From: Candidatus Eisenbacteria bacterium
GTDB taxonomy: Bacteria > Eisenbacteria > RBG-16-71-46 > CAIMUX01 > VGJL01
Length of the DNA: 49,426 bases
NCBI GenBank assembly: GCA_016867495.1
Contig: VGJL01000007.1
Span: 1 to 49,426 of the forward strand
Direction: 5' to 3'
Position numbers and translations under genes: made by a program. The notes under the pieces are model-generated. The model made no database searches and had not been told where the DNA came from. It saw only the letters and a list, made by a program, of their open reading frames with translations. This document shows, one piece after another, positions 32,578 to 40,871 of this stretch; position 1 is the stretch's first letter, and each line of letters opens with the position of its first letter.

Positions 32578-34377
32578 ATGTGGTGGTTCGAGGATGAGGA
32601 GCTGCCCGAGGACATCCGCTATGTCCGGCACCTTCCGTTCCGCGAGATGCTCGGTCGGATCGTCCCGCTCTTTCGGCCGCAGATCGGCCCGCTTCTGCTC
32701 GGCACGTTCCTGCTTCTGATCTCCGTGGGCGCGGAGCTGGCGGGACCCCTCGTCCTCCGCCGGCTCATCGACCAGAACATCGCGGCGCAATCGAGATCGG
32801 GCATCCTGCAGAGCGCCACGCTCTATGCCTGCCTCTTCGCCGCGGCGACCGCCGCCAGCTACTTCCAGGTCGTCATCCTCACGAAGATGGGCCTGGCGAT
32901 CGTCACCTCGCTGAAGCAGAGCGTCTTCCATCACCTGCTCGGGCTCTCCCTCGCCTACTTCGACAAGAACCCCTCGGGAAAGCTTCTCGCGAGGGTCGAG
33001 TCGGACACCGAGAGGCTTCAGGGCCTCTTCTCGGAGGTGGCCCTTTCGCTGCTGCGGACGCTCATCCTGATGCTCGGGATCCTGGGGATCATGTTCGCCG
33101 CGAACTGGCGCATCACGGTCTCGATTCTCGTCCTGGCGGCGCCGGTCGTGGCCGGCACGATCATCTTCTTCCGCTGGATGCGCGGCCTCTACCGTCGGGT
33201 CCGCGGGTTCTACGCGCGGATCTCGGCCTTCGTGTCGGAGTACCTCCAAGGAATCCCCGTCCTCCAGGTCTTCGGATACGAGCGCAGGGCGGCCGAGCGC
33301 CTCTCGGCCCTCAACAAGGACAAACTCGTGGCCGAGCGGAACGCCTCGATCTTCGAGTACGGCTTCTGGGGATTCCTGACGGGGCTCGAGGTGGTCGCGG
33401 TCATCGTGATCCTCTACCTCGGGTCGGGACGGCTCATCGGCGCGACGATGACGGTGGGAACGCTGGTTCTCTTCATCGAGTACACGCGGCGCGCCTTCTG
33501 GCCCCTGGCGATGTTCTCCGAGCAGGTGAACTTCATCCAGCGCTCCTTCGCGTCCGCCGACCGGGTCTTCGGCGTCCTCGACACCCCGTCGCGGACGCCC
33601 GATCGGCCCGACGCCCTGGAGCGGATCCCGGAGGACTGGCGGGAAGTGGCTTTCGAGGATGTCTCGTTCGAGTACGACGGGGGCGCCAAGGCCCTCGATC
33701 GCGTCTCCTTCCGCGTGCGGCGCGGCGAGAAGATCGCAGTCGTGGGCCTCTCGGGGGGCGGGAAGACGACGATCACGAACCTCCTGCTTCGCTACTACGA
33801 GCCCACTTCGGGGAGCGTCACGCTCGACGGCGTCGACATCCGTTCCTTCGCGCAGAAGGCCTGGCGGGCTCGGATCGGGCTCGTGCTTCAGGAGATCCAT
33901 CTCTTCCCGGGAACCGTGGCCGAGAATCTCCAGGCGCTCGCGGAGGAGATCCCGCGCGAAGACCTCGAGAGGGCCGTGCGGGTCGTCGGGGCGGAGGAGG
34001 TGATCGCCCGCCTTCCGAAGGGATACGACGAGCCGCTCGCCGAGGGGGGAGGCAACCTCTCGATGGGCGAGCGCCAGCTCCTGAGCTTCGCGCGGGCGGT
34101 CGTGCGCGACCCCGACCTGCTGGTCCTGGACGAGGCGACATCCTCGATCGATCCGGGGACGGAGCGCAGGCTCCAGAGGTCGGTCGATCGCCTGCTCGCC
34201 GGGCGGACGTCGCTCGTCATCGCGCATCGCCTGGCCACGATCATCTCCGCAGACAGGATCCTGGTCCTGCACCACGGGCGTCTGATCGAGGAGGGGACGC
34301 ACGAGGAGCTGTACGCCCGGGACGGGATCTACCGGGATCTCTTCGATCTGCAATTCAAGAGCGGGGCGGCGGCATGA
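32578..34377 (+). CDS. ABC exporter half-transporter, consensus ATPase subunit
   Basis: A 599-aa type IV ABC exporter half with six membrane spans (about 38-320) and a C-terminal ATPase. Walker A is GLSGGGKTT, Walker B LLVLDEATSSID with the catalytic Glu, and the H-loop IAHRLATI. Its signature motif is NLSMGERQ instead of LSGGQ. The next gene, overlapping by ATGA, encodes the partner with the complementary pattern, so the pair is a heterodimer like TM287/288 or BmrCD. The substrate could be a drug, lipid or peptide. ATG 32578 gives the usual start; no good ribosome binding site is near, although a TAGCCT at 32562-32567 may be a -10. Confidence 0.92.
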   Translation: MWWFEDEELPEDIRYVRHLPFREMLGRIVPLFRPQIGPLLLGTFLLLISVGAELAGPLVLRRLIDQNIAAQSRSGILQSATLYACLFAAATAASYFQVVILTKMGLAIVTSLKQSVFHHLLGLSLAYFDKNPSGKLLARVESDTERLQGLFSEVALSLLRTLILMLGILGIMFAANWRITVSILVLAAPVVAGTIIFFRWMRGLYRRVRGFYARISAFVSEYLQGIPVLQVFGYERRAAERLSALNKDKLVAERNASIFEYGFWGFLTGLEVVAVIVILYLGSGRLIGATMTVGTLVLFIEYTRRAFWPLAMFSEQVNFIQRSFASADRVFGVLDTPSRTPDRPDALERIPEDWREVAFEDVSFEYDGGAKALDRVSFRVRRGEKIAVVGLSGGGKTTITNLLLRYYEPTSGSVTLDGVDIRSFAQKAWRARIGLVLQEIHLFPGTVAENLQALAEEIPREDLERAVRVVGAEEVIARLPKGYDEPLAEGGGNLSMGERQLLSFARAVVRDPDLLVLDEATSSIDPGTERRLQRSVDRLLAGRTSLVIAHRLATIISADRILVLHHGRLIEEGTHEELYARDGIYRDLFDLQFKSGAAA

Positions 34378-36200
34378 CCGGCGGCGCGCCGCCGCGCCCC
34401 TCGGCCGAGGGCGCCGTCCGCCTGACGACCAGGGAGCACATCGCTTGGCTCGCCGCCTTCTGGAAGCCCCACCGGCGGTTCCTGGCCTTCCTGCTCTTCT
34501 TCACGCTGGTGTCGAGCGCGGTCGTCATCGCCTATCCGCTCGTCTTCCGCAAGGTGATCGACGGGGTCTATGGGGCGCTCGAGACGGCCTATCCCGAGAA
34601 GACGACGCTCCATCGCCTCCTCGGCATCCTCGTCCTGATCGCCGTGGGCCGTACGATCGCCGGCTTCTATCCGGCCTTTCGGGCCTGGATGAACCTGAAG
34701 CTCGAGAAGGACGTGCGCGAGCGGGTGTTCGGCTCGATCCTCTCGAAGGACTACACGTTTCTGGGCAGGTTCAGGACGGGCGACCTCGTCACCCGCCTCA
34801 CCGACGACATCGCCGAGTATCCGCGCATCGCCTGGTTCGGCTGCTCCGGCGTCTTCCGCTTCGTCGACTCAGCGTCGAAGTTCCTCTTCTGCGTGGGGGC
34901 CATGCTCTTCCTCGACACGAAGCTGGCCCTTCTGTCGATGATCCCCGTCCCCTTCATGCTCTATGTCTTCTATCTGGCCCGCCAGGAGCTGGGAAACACC
35001 TACAGGAAGCAGCAGGAGGCGGTCTCCCGCACAAACAACACGATCGAGGCGGCCTTCTCCGGCATCCGGATCGTGAAGGCTTTCAACGCCCAGACGGGTC
35101 AGCAGAATCGACTCGCGTCCATCCTGCGCGAGCGGATCGCCATGCAACTGAAGCTCGCCAAGCTCGTCGTCCTCGTTCACGAGATGGACAACATCGCCAG
35201 CCGCCTGGGCCAGGTCGTCGTTCTCTCGCTGGGCGGGCTCGCCGTCATCGAGGGGAGGCTCTCGGTGGGCACGCTGTACGCTCTCTATGTCTACCTGGAC
35301 ATGTTGATCTTCCCGATGATGGACATCCCGAACCTCTTCGTCAGCGCGCGCCAGGCATTCGTCTCGATCGATCGCGAGGAGGAAGTCCTGAGACATCCGG
35401 TCGTCGTCCGGCATGACTGCTCCGGCGACCCGCCCGGACCGATCCAGGAGATCGCCCTGGAGGGTGTGGGGTTCCGCTTCCGAGACGATCTCCCCGCCGC
35501 GCTGCGCGAAATCACGTTCCGCGCGGCGCGTGGCCGGAGGATCGCCATCGTGGGGCCGGTCGCGAGCGGCAAGTCGACCTTGCTGCGGCTGCTCGCCGGC
35601 CTGCTGCCGGCGCAGAGCGGGACATACTCCGTGAACGGACGGCCGTTCGAGGAATGGGACTGGAGCTCCCTGCGCCAGAGGATCGGCTACGTCCCTCAGG
35701 AGTCGGCGCTCTTCTCGGAGACGATCGACGAGAATGTCTCCTTCGGCCGCGCCTGCGATCCGGAGTGGACCCTGCGCTGTCTGGAAGTGGCGCAGATGGG
35801 GCCCGATCTGGAGCAGATGAAGGAGGGGATCCGGACCCAGCTCGGCCAGCGCGGGACGCTCGTCTCAGGCGGACAGAAGCAGAGGATCGCGATCGCGCGC
35901 GCCCTGGCGGGGCGGCCCGACGTGCTCCTGCTGGACGACTGCACCGCCTCTCTCGACGCGAGGAACGAGGACCTCTTCTGGACGGGACTCGACGCGCTCT
36001 TCCCCGACGCCACGAGCTTCATCGTCTCGCACAGGCTGGCCACCATCAAGCGAGCGGACGCGGTCCTCGTCCTCGACCGCGGGAGGATCGTCGATCAGGG
36101 CACGCACGAGGAGCTGGCCGCCCGGTGCGACATCTACCGGGACTTCCTCCAGACGGAGGAGCGGAAGAGCCATCTGGAGGTCGCCCCGGTGGACGCGTAG
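34374..36200 (+). CDS. ABC exporter half-transporter, degenerate ATPase subunit
   Basis: A 608-aa partner of the preceding half-transporter. Six membrane spans occupy about 35-330. Walker A is GPVASGKST, the signature is VSGGQKQ, Walker B is LLLDDCTASLD, where Asp replaces the catalytic Glu, and the H-loop is VSHRLATI. In heterodimeric exporters the Asp-containing half forms the non-hydrolytic site, and the consensus site pairs the partner's Walker motifs with this half's signature; the residues seen here fit that scheme. Start overlaps the upstream stop (ATGA). Confidence 0.92.
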   Translation: MTGGAPPRPSAEGAVRLTTREHIAWLAAFWKPHRRFLAFLLFFTLVSSAVVIAYPLVFRKVIDGVYGALETAYPEKTTLHRLLGILVLIAVGRTIAGFYPAFRAWMNLKLEKDVRERVFGSILSKDYTFLGRFRTGDLVTRLTDDIAEYPRIAWFGCSGVFRFVDSASKFLFCVGAMLFLDTKLALLSMIPVPFMLYVFYLARQELGNTYRKQQEAVSRTNNTIEAAFSGIRIVKAFNAQTGQQNRLASILRERIAMQLKLAKLVVLVHEMDNIASRLGQVVVLSLGGLAVIEGRLSVGTLYALYVYLDMLIFPMMDIPNLFVSARQAFVSIDREEEVLRHPVVVRHDCSGDPPGPIQEIALEGVGFRFRDDLPAALREITFRAARGRRIAIVGPVASGKSTLLRLLAGLLPAQSGTYSVNGRPFEEWDWSSLRQRIGYVPQESALFSETIDENVSFGRACDPEWTLRCLEVAQMGPDLEQMKEGIRTQLGQRGTLVSGGQKQRIAIARALAGRPDVLLLDDCTASLDARNEDLFWTGLDALFPDATSFIVSHRLATIKRADAVLVLDRGRIVDQGTHEELAARCDIYRDFLQTEERKSHLEVAPVDA

Positions 36201-36215
36201 TGCGCTTCGGGCGCG

Positions 36216-36240
36216 GGCGGGGCGATCAGCGCGCCCCGCC
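36216..36240 (+). terminator. GC-rich hairpin after the ABC exporter
   Basis: GGCGGGGCG (36216-36224) pairs perfectly with CGCCCCGCC (36232-36240) across a 7-base loop, 15 bases after the exporter stop. No U-tract follows, so termination may be partial. Confidence 0.4.
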
Positions 36241-36274
36241 CCATCCGAGTCCGAGTCCGACAAGGGAGGGCCGA

Positions 36275-36625
36275 GTGGAATCATGCGCTTGGGCCGCGGA
36301 GTTCCCGGCGGCGATCACCGTGTGCGATCGCGACGGGATCATCGTGGCGATGAACGAAGGATCGGTCGCGACATTCGAGGCCGACGGCGGCCGGGGGCTC
36401 GTCGGGAGGAACCTGCTCGATTGCCACCCGGAGCGGGCGCGGAGCAAGCTGCGCGCGCTGCTGGCCGCGGGGGGAACGAACACCTATACGATCGAGAGGG
36501 GGAAGGTCCGCAAGCTCATCCACCAGGCCCCCTGGTACCGGGGCGGCGAGGTCGCCGGTCTGGTGGAGATCTCCTTCGTCATTCCCGAGACTCTCCCCCA
36601 CTTCGTGCGCGACGCCGCTCCTTGA
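36275..36625 (+). CDS. Small single-domain PAS protein
   Basis: A 116-aa cytosolic protein made of one PAS domain: FPAAITVCDRDGIIVAMNE, LVGRNLLDCHPERARSKL and AGLVEISFVIP. The CHPE segment is typical of PAS_10-type domains found with DUF438 and in small one-domain sensors. The GTG start at 36275 follows AGGGAGGG. No output domain is present, so it must signal through a partner or act as a ligand binder. It lies downstream of the ABC exporter behind a hairpin. Confidence 0.72.
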   Translation: MESCAWAAEFPAAITVCDRDGIIVAMNEGSVATFEADGGRGLVGRNLLDCHPERARSKLRALLAAGGTNTYTIERGKVRKLIHQAPWYRGGEVAGLVEISFVIPETLPHFVRDAAP

Positions 36626-36688
36626 CGCCGCGTCTCGCGGATGGACGCGAGCCCGCCACCCCGTCCCCGTCGCGGGAGGTCGGCGCGC

Positions 36689-38275
36689 TCATCGCGCTCG
36701 GTCCCCCAGCGGAGGCAGGTCCTTGCGGACGTGGATGCCCCAGCATGGGCCTCCGAGCCGGACCTGCTCGTAGCGGTAGTCCGACCTGAGTCGTGGATCG
36801 CGGACGATCGCCTTGTTGAACTCCCCCCAGACCATGCGAGCGGCGGTCTCCTCCGGCACCGCGGCGGGCAGCGGGAGATTCAGCAGAAGAAGGTAGGAGG
36901 GACGCTCGGAGAGGATGTAGTCGACATCGAACTTCTCATGCCCCGGATACCCGAGCCCCAGCGTCTTCTCGCGCCGTCCGATCTCCCGATTGACCAGGCC
37001 ATGGGGATCGATGACCCGCAGATCGGAGTAGTAGCCGATCGCTCCGATCGCGGCCGTGCTCAGGGAGGCCCCCTCCGGCGCCCGATCCCTCAGATGCTTG
37101 CCCATCGTCGACCAGCTCTGCGCATAGCTCGCCTCCCGCCTGAACCGCTCGAGATGGGAGACTTGATACTCCTTGTACTCCACGCCGGCCAGAGTGAAAC
37201 AGGACGCGAGGAGGACCGCGGGGCCGATCGCGCCGATCGCCTCACGGGCGACCGGAGGCAGCCGGTTTGCGCGAGCGAGCCTGCTCCAGAAGTGAAGCGC
37301 GAGGAGGGATAGCAGGGGGAGGATCGGAACCATGAAGCGAAACAGCGCGAAGTGATCGCCTCCCTCGTAGACGACGGTCAGGATGTGGATCCCCGCGAGC
37401 AGCAGGAATCCCCGCACCCACGCGAGACGCCCTCTCAGGAAGATGGGCGCCGCCGCGCTCAGGGCGAGGAGCGGGGCCGCGATCGCGAACGACCCGACGT
37501 AGCGCAGGCCCCGCAGCGCCAGATGCTGGTTGCCGTAGTCCAGCTTGGCGTAGAACGTGTTGGGGAAGAGCGATTCGAAGTGGAGCGCGCGCAGCAGGAA
37601 GTAGACCCCGTAGGCGATGGCGAACGAGACTGCGAGTCGCCCCGCCCCTCGCCGCGTGCCGCCTCCCGCCACATGCAGGAAGAGGAGAGCAGGGAGCAGG
37701 ACGACTCCCTCGGGGCGAGTCATGGCCGCTAGGGCGAGCAGGCCAGCGACCAGAAGCGGGTTCGCGCCGCCCCCCGCTCCGAGAACGCTCGTCGCCAGGA
37801 GGAAGAGCAGGAGCGCGTAGATGGGCGTCTCCATGCCCGAGAGGGTCCAGCCCAGGACGGCCGGGTTCAGAGTGACGAGGAGCCCGGCGAGGGCGGCGAG
37901 GACGGGCCGCGTAGGATAGAGAAGGCGCCCCGCCCAGAAGGCGATCGTCCCCGCGAGCGCTCCCAGGGCGGCCCAACCGACTCCCTTCATGGCGGTCAGC
38001 GGATCGATGCCCAGGCGGATCGCCGCCGCCTCCAGGAGGACGAGAAGGAAGTTCGTGTACCCTTCGACCCGCTCGCCGGGATTGAAGACGAGCCCCATCC
38101 CCCCGGCCCAGTTCCTCGCGTAGCGGAGAGAGATGAAGCCGTCGTCGACGGGTCCAAAGCGGAGCAGATCGGCCAGGACGGATCCGAGCAGCACGGCGAT
38201 TCCGCCCGCGGCAACGAAGGTGAGCCAGTCCTGCCTTCGGGCGGGGCCCAGCCGATCGCCCGGGATCTCGGTCAA
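36689..38275 (-). CDS. Polytopic GT-C-type glycosyltransferase (AftB-like)
   Basis: A 528-aa membrane protein with about ten spans and a soluble C-terminal part (about 390-528). The N-terminal loop has VDDGFISLRYARNW followed by NPGERVEGYTNF (about 43-75), the Asp-containing first-loop signature of lipid-phospho-sugar-using GT-C enzymes such as AftB. It probably transfers a sugar from a polyprenyl carrier outside the membrane. The start is TTG 38275 after GGAGGGAG. It follows the AmpG-like gene by 48 bases. Confidence 0.78.
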   Translation of the reverse strand: MTEIPGDRLGPARRQDWLTFVAAGGIAVLLGSVLADLLRFGPVDDGFISLRYARNWAGGMGLVFNPGERVEGYTNFLLVLLEAAAIRLGIDPLTAMKGVGWAALGALAGTIAFWAGRLLYPTRPVLAALAGLLVTLNPAVLGWTLSGMETPIYALLLFLLATSVLGAGGGANPLLVAGLLALAAMTRPEGVVLLPALLFLHVAGGGTRRGAGRLAVSFAIAYGVYFLLRALHFESLFPNTFYAKLDYGNQHLALRGLRYVGSFAIAAPLLALSAAAPIFLRGRLAWVRGFLLLAGIHILTVVYEGGDHFALFRFMVPILPLLSLLALHFWSRLARANRLPPVAREAIGAIGPAVLLASCFTLAGVEYKEYQVSHLERFRREASYAQSWSTMGKHLRDRAPEGASLSTAAIGAIGYYSDLRVIDPHGLVNREIGRREKTLGLGYPGHEKFDVDYILSERPSYLLLLNLPLPAAVPEETAARMVWGEFNKAIVRDPRLRSDYRYEQVRLGGPCWGIHVRKDLPPLGDRAR

Positions 38276-38323
38276 GAGTCTCCCTCCTGTCCGCCTGCCG
38301 CCTCGCGGCCGGTCGACCGCGGT

Positions 38324-39541
38324 TCAGCTCTCCACGATAGCACGGCCGTCGGACGACGCCCGCAGGTACCGGGCGACCGCGGGGAGCAACGCGAAGGCCG
38401 GCAGCGCGAGCAGGAACGTGAAGGCGAAGTAGGGGGCGTATCCGAGCCGCTCGACGCCCCAGCCGCTCGCCGCTCCCGCTATCGATCGCCCGAGGCCGAA
38501 GAGGGCCGTCAGGAGCGCGTACTGGGTGGCCGCATGCTCCTTCTGACAGATCGACATGAGGAACGCCAGGAAGGCCGCCGTGCCCAGGCCCGCCGTGAAC
38601 GACTCGACGAGAGAGGCCGCGTAGATCGCCGCTGCGGCCGAGGAGGTCGCCGCCACGCCCGCGTAGACGAGATTCGACGCCGCCTGAGCGAGACCGAGTA
38701 TGATGAGCCCCGCCAGGATCCCTCGCCTCGATGTGAACCAGCCGCCGAGGAGCGCCCCCGCGATCGTCGCTCCGACACCGAGCGTCGTCGAGATCATCCC
38801 GATCTCGAGGAGGCTCATTCCGCGATCGACCCAGAACGGCTTCACCATCGGCGCCATCGCGGCGTCGCCGAGCTTGTAGACAAGGATGAAGAGGAAGACC
38901 CACCCCGTGGCGGGCCTCCGAACCCAGGCGAGCAGCGGAGGGAAGATGCGTCGCCTCTCCCGCTCATCGCGCGCGATCGGGGTCGAGAGCAGGACCGCGC
39001 CCGCGATGAGCGCGAGCAGAGCGGCCGTCAGCGCGAAGAGGCTCGACCACGGCCGCGTCTCCGCGAGCGCGACGATGCCCCCTCCTCCCAGAATCAGGGC
39101 GATCCTATAGGAAGTGACCCGGATGCCGTTTGCCGTCCCCACCTGTCGCGGCTTGAGGAGTCCGATGGTGTAGGCGTCGATGGCGATGTCCTGAGTCGCT
39201 GAGGCGAGCGTGAAGAGCGCGAGGAGCGGGATCAGGTATTGCGTCGGGCGGCCGGCGTCCACTCCACCGAGAAGAAGGAGCGCGATCGCCATGGCCGCGA
39301 GAGCGGTCGAGATCCAGGCCTGAGGCTTTCCGAATCGATCGACCAGAGGAGCCCAGAGAACCTTGAGGGTCCACGGAAGGCCGAGAAGAGTGAGGAGCCC
39401 GATCTCCTGCAGGCCCGCCCCGTGAACCCTCAGGTAGACGGGGACGCACTCGGTGAATACCCCGAAGGGCAGGCCCTGCGCGAGATAGAGGATCGCGACC
39501 CAGCCCAAAGCGCCCCCGGTGCCCTTCCGCGGCGCGTTCAT
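38324..39541 (-). CDS. ampG: AmpG-like MFS permease
   Basis: A 405-aa MFS transporter with about twelve spans. The start region LAQGLPFGVFTECVPVYLR and TLKVLWAPLVDRFG (about 60-75), and ATQDIAIDAYTIGLL (about 115-129) match AmpG, which imports anhydro-muropeptides for cell-wall recycling. TTG 39544 is three bases upstream of the chosen ATG. First gene of an operon with the GT-C glycosyltransferase. Whether muropeptides or another substrate is carried cannot be shown. Confidence 0.85.
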   Translation of the reverse strand: MNAPRKGTGGALGWVAILYLAQGLPFGVFTECVPVYLRVHGAGLQEIGLLTLLGLPWTLKVLWAPLVDRFGKPQAWISTALAAMAIALLLLGGVDAGRPTQYLIPLLALFTLASATQDIAIDAYTIGLLKPRQVGTANGIRVTSYRIALILGGGGIVALAETRPWSSLFALTAALLALIAGAVLLSTPIARDERERRRIFPPLLAWVRRPATGWVFLFILVYKLGDAAMAPMVKPFWVDRGMSLLEIGMISTTLGVGATIAGALLGGWFTSRRGILAGLIILGLAQAASNLVYAGVAATSSAAAAIYAASLVESFTAGLGTAAFLAFLMSICQKEHAATQYALLTALFGLGRSIAGAASGWGVERLGYAPYFAFTFLLALPAFALLPAVARYLRASSDGRAIVES

Positions 39542-39544
39542 CAA

Positions 39545-40063
39545 GTGTCCGGCGAGGAATGGGTAGCCACAGCCACGCTCCGGAGAGTGTTGTCCCTTAC
39601 CGCCAACTCAAGCGACTATACGACATTTCAGTTGACCAGCCCTGATGCGCGCTCCTAGACTGCGTCGGAGTCAAAGAGGGGGGGGCGCGGAATGGCTTCG
39701 TTCCAGTGGAGTCCCCTGGTTTTCTCGGAATCCATGGGAGCACTTGCCTGATCCCCCCTTCGGGAGGCCGCGCAGATACCGGATTGCACCCGCGGCAACT
39801 CCCGCGCTGGACGATGTGGCGGGAGTTGGCGGGTTCCTTGACAGGCGATCCGAATGGCGACTTTGGTCTGGCGACTTCGAGTCGTGGGCCGCCTTGAGAA
39901 GGGAGATCAGGGGCCGCAAGCGGAGTGACCGCTTCGCCTACCCGAGATTCCCCCCGCAGCGAACCATAGCCCGTTCAGGATCTTCGCGCTAGCATCTTTC
40001 GGCTGGGCGGCCGTCGGCTCGCGCAGGGCGAAGCCGGTCCAGGCGCCCGAAAAGGAGGTCCCG
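39545..40063. other. Intergenic region without a convincing gene
   Basis: This 519-base gap separates the AmpG-like gene (-) from the carboxymuconolactone-decarboxylase-like gene (+). It is less GC-rich near 39600-39760. It contains an imperfect inverted repeat reading CCAGTGGAGTCCCCTGG (about 39697-39713), a weak TTGACC/TAGACT promoter pair (about 39632-39661), and a TAGCAT at 39990-39995 that could be the -10 of the + gene. Two overlapping frames there have biased composition and no family resemblance. Confidence 0.4.
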
Positions 40064-40414
40064 ATGTCCGGCGCGACAGATCCGAAGGGGAGGCTCCCGG
40101 AGGCCCCCAAGGCGTTTCGCAAGTTCCAGGACGCGCACCCCGAGGTCTCGGCGGCCTACGAGGCTCTCGGGGAGGCCGTGAGGAGGGCCGGTCCGCTCAC
40201 GGGGCGTGAGGTCGCCCTCGTGAAGCTGGCGATCTCGATCGGCGCCCGACTGGAGGGCGCGGCTCACGCGCACTCCCGCAAGGCGCTGGCGGCAGGAATA
40301 GAGCCGGAGGCCCTGAGGCAAGTCGCGATTCTCGCGGCGCCGACCATCGGCTTCCCTCCGATGATGGCGGGGCTGGGCTGGGTGGAGGAAACGATCGAGA
40401 AGCGGGCTACTTGA
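40064..40414 (+). CDS. Carboxymuconolactone-decarboxylase/AhpD-like protein without CxxC
   Basis: A 116-aa all-alpha protein of the CMD/AhpD superfamily: [37 protein letters not shown] and [35 protein letters not shown]. AhpD-type enzymes use a CxxC plus His; this protein has no cysteine there but keeps two histidines, as in the non-redox branch. The ATG follows AAAAGGAGG. Its end overlaps the convergent infA gene by 8 bases. Confidence 0.87.
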   Translation: MSGATDPKGRLPEAPKAFRKFQDAHPEVSAAYEALGEAVRRAGPLTGREVALVKLAISIGARLEGAAHAHSRKALAAGIEPEALRQVAILAAPTIGFPPMMAGLGWVEETIEKRAT

Positions 40415-40697
40415 AGCGGTAGGTGATCCGTCCCCGGCTCACGTCGTAGGGGGAGAGCTCGACCAGAACCTTGTCCCCGACGAGGATCCTGATGAAGTGC
40501 TTGCGCATCTTCCCCGAGATGTGGGCCAGGACAATGTGCCCGCCCGTGACCTCGACGCGGAACTGGGTGTTCGGGAGGGTTTCTAGGACCATTCCCTCCA
40601 TGACGATGGCGTTTTCTTTGGTCGGCGGTCCCGGCTCCGGGTCCTGCCTCGCGGGCCGGCTCGACTTCTTCGGATAGAAAACCCTCTTCTTCCTCAA
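40407..40697 (-). CDS. infA: Translation initiation factor IF-1 with basic N-terminal extension
   Basis: The OB-fold of IF-1 is complete: [38 protein letters not shown] and [20 protein letters not shown]-1 binds the 30S A site during initiation. Typical IF-1 is about 72 aa; here the best start is TTG 40697, after AAGGAG at 5-base spacing, giving 96 aa with an extra basic N-terminus ([17 protein letters not shown]). Starting at ATG 40601 would remove the first strand. The extension could touch rRNA or be unstructured. Downstream the gene overlaps a convergent gene by 8 bases. Confidence 0.92.
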   Translation of the reverse strand: MRKKRVFYPKKSSRPARQDPEPGPPTKENAIVMEGMVLETLPNTQFRVEVTGGHIVLAHISGKMRKHFIRILVGDKVLVELSPYDVSRGRITYRFK

Positions 40698-40871
40698 ACA
40701 ATCTCCTTCGGTATACGCGGGAATCGCGCGGGAGGACGATCCATCCCGCATGCTACGGACAGTGGGCGGAAGGCCGGCGCCACAGCCATGAGCCACCGGG
40801 AATGTTCGGCTAGAGCCCCCCTCTGGTCAAGCGGAATCAGGCATCCGCCCCCGCGTCGCGGCGCCTGCCGC

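Noticed and set aside
39645-39992. Overlapping frames in the 39545-40063 gap as possible small genes
   Set aside because: No ribosome binding site, biased residue composition and no recognisable motif on either strand.
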